From Cryptomeria japonica (taxonomy: Eukaryota > Streptophyta > Pinopsida > Cupressales > Cupressaceae): a stretch of DNA of 64,000 nt. Positions 57,421-64,000 of the stretch are shown here, in pieces. The translations under genes were made by a program, and so were the position numbers. A model generated the notes under the pieces. That model was not told the DNA's origin and made no database searches. It saw only the letters and a list, made by a program, of their open reading frames with translations. Within the stretch, counting starts at the first letter, position 1. Every line of letters begins with the position of its first letter. Location of the stretch: positions 665,847,938 to 665,911,937 of the forward strand of contig NC_081414.1 in the NCBI RefSeq assembly GCF_030272615.1, read 5' to 3'.

Positions 57421-59385
57421 TAGTTAAAACTAAAATGAACCTATAGAATTTGATGTAGGAGCATCAGGGAGAATTTGGAAGATTTGTAAATCCTTATTGT
57501 GTCATAAAGAGGGCTATTAGAGAGTACGACATTCTATCTCAGTTCATTATTTGTTCTTGTTGTTTGGATAGTAGGTAGTGGTGGTATTAGGGAGTGTTCT
57601 TTGAGTTTCTAGAGATTTGAGCTACCACAAAGATGTTTGGTGATGATAGGGTGAAAATTATGTTATTTTACTTGATTAGGGAGTCAATGGGGAGTGTCGC
57701 ATTCTGCTGCACTTGAGAGTTATGATTTTTAGTTTGGATGGAGAGTATGTCTACACACGTGTCATATTTCAGAGTTTTGGAGTTGAGCCTCATCGAGCAA
57801 AAAGTTTGATGTGATAGAGTTGTGCAAACTTGCCGACTATTTGTTCCACATTGATGTAGCCAGAGGTTTGTAACGTGTTCTCATCAAATATAGTATGTGG
57901 GTGACCATTGGGACTAGATGTGTTTACATTGGGTAACACATATTGTGTTCTTTCCTTTGGAGTAACATGTGGGGTTTTGGGCTTGGCCTATTACATGTTT
58001 GGTGAAGGTTTATACTTTTAGTCGACTCAATTTTGTTTTGAAGAATTGTGGATGATATATATGCGTGACTTGTGATTTTTCCAAGTACGGAGAAAAGAGA
58101 GTAAGGAACTAGAAGTAAGAAAACAAAATCAAAAGTTAGGAAAGAGCAATGATGTGTGGGAGATGAGAGAAGCAACTGAGTTAGCAAGTGAAGGAATGAG
58201 ATATAGGCCTCCTTGTGGATATGCCATAGAGTTTACTTGATATTATTGTAACCTTGGGCTACAACCAAACTTGTATGAAGCTCTAGTGGCAAATATTATG
58301 AGTTTTTGTTATCTAATATAAGAAGGTGAATCTTGAGGATTTTTTTTTCCCTTTGAGGGTTTTCCCAAGATAATCCTTACGTCTTGAGGCTCCATTGTGT
58401 GGATTATTTTTTTGCATCTTTTTGTTGTTTTATGTTAGAATTATGTTCCCAATCATTGAGGTTGCAAGGTTGGACAATTTGTTCAAGTATCCAAAAATAA
58501 AGTATCCTCAATTAAAGATCAGAGCAAAACAAATGAGTGATCAAAATCTGATCAAGTTCATTTGTTTGTACAAGTGAAGACAAGTAAAACTTGATCTTCC
58601 AAATCACCTTATGCAAATGGAACTTTAATCATCGATTTGGGAGTGAAGGTTTTGTTCACATAAGGATGAGGTAATACAAATGGAGAACCTAAGACCGACT
58701 TGATGCAATGCGAATGAATGATGAGGGGCAGATTTGTTTATACAAATGAATAAGAAAAAGCATCAAGACCTTGTGATACCAATGAAAGGGAAATGATCGA
58801 TTGAATTGAGGAATACCACAAAGTCAAAATCCAGATGCAATTGAAATTGCAAACACCGAGGGAACAAGCTCTGCTCTGCCTGTGGTTCGAAAGTTGACTG
58901 TAAATCCGTGTATCTGACTGTCGTTTGGAAGCCGACTGTGAGTGTAGTTGTTCCTAGGTGCCCCCCGGTTAACTAGGAGTAAGAAGAAGTTGCTTGGTTA
59001 TATCTAGATATATAGATATAGAAATAGATAAGTAGATGAGGGAGGCTACGCATTTGTCATCAATGCCAATATTAGTGAAGGAAGAAAAAACAAGGCGGTC
59101 CAATTGTCTTAAACAAGTTCATAATAGTGAACTCATCAAACAAAGAAGATCAAAATACAGATTTGTTTACACAAAAGAACAAGAAAACACCGAATTGCTT
59201 GCACAAAAGAAACATTCAAAATCTGCCCAAGTGAAAAATTGCAAAGGAACCTAATTAATATGGCCGATCATGTTAAGGATTGCAAAGCAAGTTTAAATGG
59301 CTGATCAAATCAAATCTTGAAAAGGTCCTTCTAAATGCCACCAAAAACCTTACCTTGCTTGCAGTGCAAAGATCACTCCGGCGGC

Positions 59386-59400
59386 GGGGGGGGGGGGGGG
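59386..59400 (+). repeat. G15 homopolymer
   Basis: Fifteen G residues following CGGCGGC, inside the CACTA right subterminal region. Confidence 0.9.
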
Positions 59401-59559
59401 CAGTGGCTTCGGTTTGCTTTATCACAATGAAAATGCATTGTGGCTTTTTTTTTAATATAATGCTCGAGGTTGTCGGAATTCCAACGAACACGGGAATTTT
59501 TTTTTAAAAAATCAAATTTTCACACAATGCTCCTTGTCCGTCGGAAACCTCCGTCGGAA

Positions 59560-59581
59560 TTTGACCCCAAATGTATTAGTG
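59560..59581 (-). repeat. CACTA right terminal inverted repeat
   Basis: Read on the minus strand it begins CACTAATACATTTGGGGTC, pairing with 35273-35294. CCGTCGG motifs lie just inside, as at the left end. Confidence 0.9.
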
Positions 59582-61137
59582 TGTGTTTTGCATCTTGCAT
59601 TTCTAATTCCTTTAAGCATTTAATTAATTAATTTAATTAAATTTAAATTCATATTTCATCACTTCACACATTATAAAGTTGGGCCATTTACCCTAAGCGT
59701 GCCCCTTTTCATCTTATTCCTTCAATTAATCATTAAATCATAAACCTTAATTATGTCCTATTTTGATCTTTAAGGACCGATTTCGCAGCTATAACTTTGG
59801 GATCCACTCTAATATCATAATATCTAATGACCTTAAAAAATTGGTGAAAAGTTGGTTGGACCGTGTGCAAGTGCAACACGGTCCTCGACATTTTTCCCGA
59901 AATTTTGGGAGCACAATTCTATGATATTATAATGCTTAACTCCAAAATATTGGCGGGAAATTCAAATCCTAGGTTGGCTTAAAGATGAAATTAAGATCTA
60001 GGGTTTCATACATAAGAGCTCTCTTTCTTCATTTGAAGGTCTAAGAAATCGAATCTAGAAAAGCTTTTGGAGTGATTACAAAGAGCCTTCTATGTAGCAA
60101 AAGAGAAGATCTTTGGAGTCTTCAACAACATTCAACAACACCTATCAAGAATTCATCAAGCATTCTTTCATCAATTGGAGACTTTTGAAGAAATAGGAAA
60201 GCAATAGGAGATCACCGACTGAAGATTGGCTTGTACCTCTCCCTTGGGGTTCAATATGGTTTCATGTTGTTTCTATGTCTTTGTATGAGCTTCATTACAT
60301 CAATTTGATTTGCATTCATGCTTTAGATCACTTTGCATCATTGATTTAGAGCATTTGCTTTGTCAATTATAAGCATTTAGGGTTTCTCTAGATTGTTTAC
60401 TCTCATCCTAGGATCTTGCACACACTATTTTATATACAAATCGGCTATTTGTTGAGGTGGAAATTACTGAAACAGGGGTTTGACTAAGGCAAAACCCCAC
60501 ATAGCCACCCAAAACCCTAATTTCAGCTACAAGCGTAGATTTAAGGTCTGAGCATCGTTGCTAATCTCAAGACCGACAGAGCACACAAAGACTGTTCCAA
60601 GGGTCAAATTTGGTCAGAAACCCTGGGGCAAGGGCGTGACACCCTGGTCCTGCCCAGGATAGGGGCATGGTGCCCTAGTCCTCCCTGTTTTTAGCAGAAT
60701 TTGGTAGATCAGTAGTTCAGAAACCAAAGATCCCAGCCTATTAGGTACAACTTCAAGCCTGCAGAATCAAGACAGGAGTGTAGCACTCCGGTCCCAAACA
60801 TTTTTTCTCAGATTTCTAGTACAGGTGCACCTCTGAATTTGCCTCTTAATGTGTACTTTTCAAAAGTATATCAGTTATTCTTAGTTCTGCATTTCCAGAT
60901 TAGGGTTGTTTATACATACTTGTATTCTAGGTTAAATCATTCAAATATGCACTTTGCATCACTTCTTCCTCTCATTTGCAGCAAAGGAATAAAAACCCTA
61001 AGAGGTAATCCTTGGCTCTCTCTTCCTCACAAGAAGTAGCCAAAGTGTGTTACCTCCCTAGGCTCTTTTGTATTCCACAGTGTGTACATGAGAGTGGGAT
61101 TAGAGCTTGTTTTCTTAGTCTCACTTTTTCCCCTACA
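59582..61137 (+). repeat. Tat element 3' LTR, second part
   Basis: Resumes at TGTGTTTTGCATCTTG, exactly where the 5' LTR continues after CCTTAG. It ends TTTTTCCCCTACA. It retains the roughly 200-bp segment missing from the 5' LTR. The first three bases are the right copy of the CACTA TGT duplication. Confidence 0.9.
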
Positions 61138-61354
61138 TACCCTTGTATCCCATTGAGCCACATGTCATGATTGTGTGTTCTCATTTCTGTATGGCCCTGC
61201 CTTTAAAACCAGGCTCATCTTCATTGTATGGTTTATCCAGTTGATCATTTTTTGCATCTTGATGAGAATACAATTTGTTCTTATTAATATTTGTCTCTTG
61301 TGTTGTGTTATCCATTGGGCTCTAGATCTTGGTTATTATTGGAAAATTCTCACA
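61138..61354 (+). repeat. Outer element 5' LTR, second part
   Basis: Aligns to 63515-63731 of the 3' LTR (blocks CATGTCATGATTGTGT, GGCTCATCTTCATTGTATGG, CTTGATGAGAATACAATTTG). It ends AAATTCTCACA. A piece of about 13 bp (CCTACC repeats) present in the 3' LTR is missing at the gypsy junction. Confidence 0.9.
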
Positions 61355-61366
61355 TGGTATCAAAGC
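61355..61366 (+). promoter_or_regulatory. Primer-binding site of the outer element
   Basis: TGGTATCAAAGC directly follows the 5' LTR. It differs at one position from TGGTATCAGAGC, the usual plant Met-initiator tRNA-type PBS. Confidence 0.85.
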
Positions 61367-63277
61367 CTATAAGGTGCCATGGATAGTCATTTGAGAGAAA
61401 TTTGATGCAATTTTGGGTTTTGTATTTTGAAGCTTTCTATTGTAGGTTATTATAGGAGTTTGTTAGGTCAAATCTAAGGTCACCATTGGATTGAGGAGGT
61501 TCGAGAAAGTTAGAATCGCCTTTTTTCATCCAATCTGACACCAGAGGCCAAATCTAGAGCCACTTGAAGGTGGAGGGTGGTTACCTGTCCCAAGAGCGAT
61601 TTGCGATTTTGGATCTTTTTTGGCAAAATTCGTCATCACCGTCATGCTCAGAAGGCTTAAAAACCCCAAGATCACCTGTTCATTCGTCAAAATCGAAGCC
61701 CAGTACCCCAAGTGAAAAAAATCCCCCTCCTGGTTGCCCTACGAATGTCTATGTGCAGGTATGAATTTTTTTTTAAAATATGCTTTTGTTAAATTACAAC
61801 TTTTTGCTTTTTATTAAATTCGTTTTTTATTAAAAAAATTGAAATTCATTTTAATCCAGGGGGGTTTGTTTTATTGAAAAAAAAATAGCATTAGTTTCAA
61901 TATCTACAAGTACCACAGAGTACCCAACAAGTACCTGTGTACATATGGGTAAGAAAGCCCCATTAGGCTCTACAGCCTGCAAGGACTACAAGCCTATGGT
62001 GGTAGGCTGCAAACCTACCATCATAGGGCTATGAACTTGGTTTTTTATTATTTTTTTACAAAAAAAAAATTAGATAAAAAACTTTAAAATTAAAATATTT
62101 TTTATTTTTTTAATAAAAACTTTAAATTAAATTTTTCAATAAATTTTTAATAATATTTTTTTATTATTAAGTTTTTTTAATAAAATTTTATTAAAACTGT
62201 TTTTTAAATGGTCAAAAATAAAAAATAAAAAAAATTCTTTATTAGGTTTTCTAATAAAGTTTTTTTTTTAAATGAAAAAAAAAACAAATATGTGTTTTTG
62301 GTTTTTTTTTAATTTTAAAAAATTAATTTTTTCTTTATTGTTTTTTAATGAAGTTTTTTTTCATGAGGCATTTAATTAAATGTTTTTAATGAGATTTTTT
62401 TTCAAGTCTTTTAAAAATAAATTTTTCATGTAATAAGCAAAATTGAGAACAATTTTTTTCTTGTCCACCTATAATACCTGTCTTGCAACGTTCTCCAAAC
62501 GACAACTAAGGGAGGGTCAATTTGCTCCTATATTTTTCTTGGTGACATACCAATCAAAGGCATATTCATCTACAATTTTCTACAGGGCGTCTTTTTTGTG
62601 GCATCATCTTCATGTTTCCATATTTGCATCATCATGTTGTATTCTTGCATGAGCTATGTTGTAACGCACTAAAATAAAATGTCACACCTCATTGTATTTT
62701 GTCATTGATGACATATTTGATGTAATCCTCTTGTACTGCGTATATTAGGAAATATCTTGTGAGACTTGGTTCATGGCTCCAATTGGGACTTAGATTGTAC
62801 CAATCTTCCATTGATGAGTATCTAGTCAATGCTCAAAGCAAGTTATCTCCATGCCTAATCTTCATTTTGTTGCAGTGAGTGGTTCATCGGTCATTCTTCA
62901 TCGACATTAGTACCTGGTTTGTCACACTTTGACATTCTTGGTGCAACATTAATTCTATTTCTTCCTAATGGAGAGGAATGTTGTTTGATATCATTGGACC
63001 ATCTTTGCAGGAGATTCTACATTGAGGGGGATCTTCATGGTCTCTCTTCTTCTCTCTTATCAGGGAGAAACTTTTACTCACATGATCTTTTGTTCTTCTC
63101 ATTGAGAACATTGTGTATTCATCTCTCTTTTAGGGGGAGTTTTCTCCGATTGGGTTTTTCTCTATTTCTCCATTTGTGAGAGATTGCATTGAATTTCTTC
63201 ATGGGTACCTAACATGGCCTAGTTGTTGGGACCCATCTTGCATTGTTAACTTGAGTCTACATTCCCCTAAGTTGCAC
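61367..63277 (+). other. Internal region of the outer element, non-coding
   Basis: About 1.9 kb with no gag or pol similarity and a very T/A-rich middle (61760-62420). Short frames at 61564-61764 and 62919-63179 show no motif. This is typical of LARD-type elements that need helper proteins. Confidence 0.65.
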
Positions 63278-63288
63278 TTAAGGTGGGG
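63278..63288 (+). promoter_or_regulatory. Polypurine tract of the outer element
   Basis: TTAAGGTGGGG abuts the 3' LTR start (TATTGG). Confidence 0.75.
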
Positions 63289-63731
63289 TATTGGTGTAAA
63301 TTATGTCCCATAGTTACACTTCACTTAAGTTGACTTAGGATAATGCATTCATTGTAGTTTGCATATGAAACACTTAAGGAATTGCACATCTAGGAAAGAT
63401 GGTTGTAGGAGAAATTCCACCTTTTGTGGTGATATCTTGTTGTCAAATTCTACCTTCGATGGGTGATCCACCTTTGGTAGAATATTCTATTATTGCTCCT
63501 ACCTACCCCTACCTACCCTTGTATCTCTTTGAGCCACATGTCATGATTGTGTACTATCATTTCTTTATGGCCTTGCCTTTATAAGTAGGCTCATCTTCAT
63601 TGTATGGTTAATATAGTTGATCATTTTTGCATCTTGATGAGAATACAATTTGTTCTTATCAATCTTTGTCTCTCTTGTGTTGTGCTATCCATTGGGCTCT
63701 AGATCTTGGTAATTATTGGCAAATTCTCACA
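63289..63731 (+). repeat. Outer element 3' LTR (intact)
   Basis: 443 bp from TATTGGTGTAAATTATGT to AAATTCTCACA. It is the uninterrupted counterpart of 24067-24278 plus 61138-61354, which shows where the gypsy element entered. A CCTACC microrepeat (about 63498-63520) lies at the insertion position. Confidence 0.9.
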
Positions 63732-63736
63732 AAATT

Positions 63737-64000
63737 GATAAGGCTCATCTTATGCAAAAAGAAAAGAGCCAAAAATACGTTATCTTGATGTAGGATCCTA
63801 AAAAATAGGCCTTGAAATTTGTTAATGTATAACGAAAATTTTCTAGCTTGCACATGATAGGTTGATAAAGCCCAGCCATTCATATATATATTTTTTATGT
63901 CTCGTTAATTATGTAAATATTTTGAGCCTTGTTCCTTATTGAATTAGGGCTATTATTTTAATCCTAATTCTAACTATAATTCTAAATCTAGTATTGAACC
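63737..64000. other. Flanking DNA, no feature
   Basis: AT-rich sequence to the window edge. No gene or repeat is recognised. Confidence 0.5.

Larger units (their letters stand above)
53535..59559. other. CACTA right arm, mostly non-coding
   Basis: About 6 kb upstream of the transposase gene, so it should contain its promoter (minus strand) and the right subterminal repeats. A degenerate plus-strand frame at 55817-56119, readable further in other frames to about 56270, resembles an old coding relic, but I cannot assign it. Tandem repeats occur at 54444-54720 and 57120-57420. A G15 run is at 59386-59400. TTGTCGGAATTCC and CCGTCGG motifs cluster after about 59470. Confidence 0.5.
35273..59581 (-). 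mobile_element. 24.3-kb CACTA (En/Spm) DNA transposon with SET-domain cargo
   Basis: Begins CACTAGTACATTCGGGTCAA and ends TTGACCCCAAATGTATTAGTG, giving terminal inverted repeats of about 22 bp with three differences. Flanked by a 3-bp duplication TGT (35270-35272 and 59582-59584). Removing it restores the gypsy LTR as seen in the 5' LTR (CCTTAGTGTGTTTTG), which proves both ends. Subterminal TCGGAA/CCGACG motifs repeat near both ends. Minus-strand genes are the TNP2-type transposase, a SET-domain frame and a TNPA-like gene. Premature stops in the transposase suggest this copy is no longer autonomous. It also contains two later solo LTR insertions. Confidence 0.9.
24279..61137 (+). mobile_element. 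Tat-type Ty3/gypsy retrotransposon carrying nested insertions
   Basis: LTRs begin TGTAGC and end CCCCTACA. The order gag, aspartic protease, G-patch, RT, RNase H, second (archaeal-like) RNase H, integrase is the signature of the Tat clade (Ogre, Retand, Grande relatives). A long 3' region (31404-35184) carries an antisense gene, as in several Tat elements. The 3' LTR is split by a 24.3-kb CACTA element. Many in-frame stops and a missing integrase Asp show it is dead. No clean 5-bp TSD remains: the left flank is CTCCT and the right flank TACCC. Confidence 0.85.
24067..63731 (+). mobile_element. Outer non-autonomous LTR retrotransposon (LARD/TRIM-like)
   Basis: Paired LTRs bound an element whose internal region (61355-63288, 1.9 kb) has no gag or pol. 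It has a TGGTATCAAAGC primer-binding site right after the 5' LTR. A polypurine tract (AAGGTGGGG) lies immediately before the 3' LTR. The PBS matches the Met-initiator type used by Ty1/copia elements. The 5' LTR is split by the Tat-type gypsy element at 24278/61138. A near match flanks the whole element (AAGTT at 24062-24066, AAATT at 63732-63736), consistent with a decayed 5-bp TSD. It depends on proteins from another element. Confidence 0.8.

Overview
This is nuclear DNA of a seed plant. It has intron-bearing genes, an At3g05675-like BTB/POZ gene, plant L1-type LINE, Tat-type Ty3/gypsy and CACTA (En/Spm) elements. It has no operons or bacterial-style gene spacing. The low gene density, long LTRs and deep nesting suit a large repeat-rich genome such as a gymnosperm, but the sequence alone does not settle the species. 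Only one ordinary host gene is recognised, the BTB/POZ gene at 5489-6763 on the minus strand. Almost everything else is transposon-derived.

Layout. 1-5488: AT-rich intergenic DNA with a few GC-richer, exon-like blocks (about 4800-5200). 5489-6763: BTB gene, with a local duplication just upstream. 7922-14750: a full-length but frame-broken L1-like LINE flanked by a perfect 14-bp target-site duplication. 14986-22470: two copies of an AT/GA-rich repeat unit. The first copy carries a 48-bp-arm hairpin. The second is split by a 4.3-kb sequence with all the marks of a solo LTR (TG...CA ends, 5-bp TSD). 22471-24061: AT-rich DNA.

24067-63731 is one nested structure, at least four levels deep. Level 1 is a non-autonomous LTR element (LTRs about 0.43 kb, Met-tRNA-type PBS, polypurine tract, no pol). 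Level 2 is a Tat-type Ty3/gypsy element (24279-61137) inserted into the 5' LTR of level 1. Its domain order is gag, protease, G-patch, RT, RNase H, second RNase H and integrase, followed by an antisense plant-mobile-domain gene. Level 3 is a 24.3-kb CACTA element (35273-59581), with a TGT duplication, inserted into the 3' LTR of level 2. Level 4 is two minus-strand solo LTRs (36926-38600 and 41865-43125) inside the CACTA. The first belongs to the same LTR family as level 2.

The CACTA carries a TNP2/TNPD-type transposase (49225-53534) and a TNPA-like second gene (45126-47580), both on the minus strand. Between them lies an intact SET-domain reading frame (47670-48428). This SET cargo and the antisense plant-mobile-domain cargo in the gypsy element are the two most unusual things here: both are chromatin-linked host domains carried by transposons. 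The TE coding regions mostly contain premature stops or frameshifts, so they are annotated as pseudogenes. Exon boundaries for spliced TE genes are inferred from GT/AG signals and were not tested.
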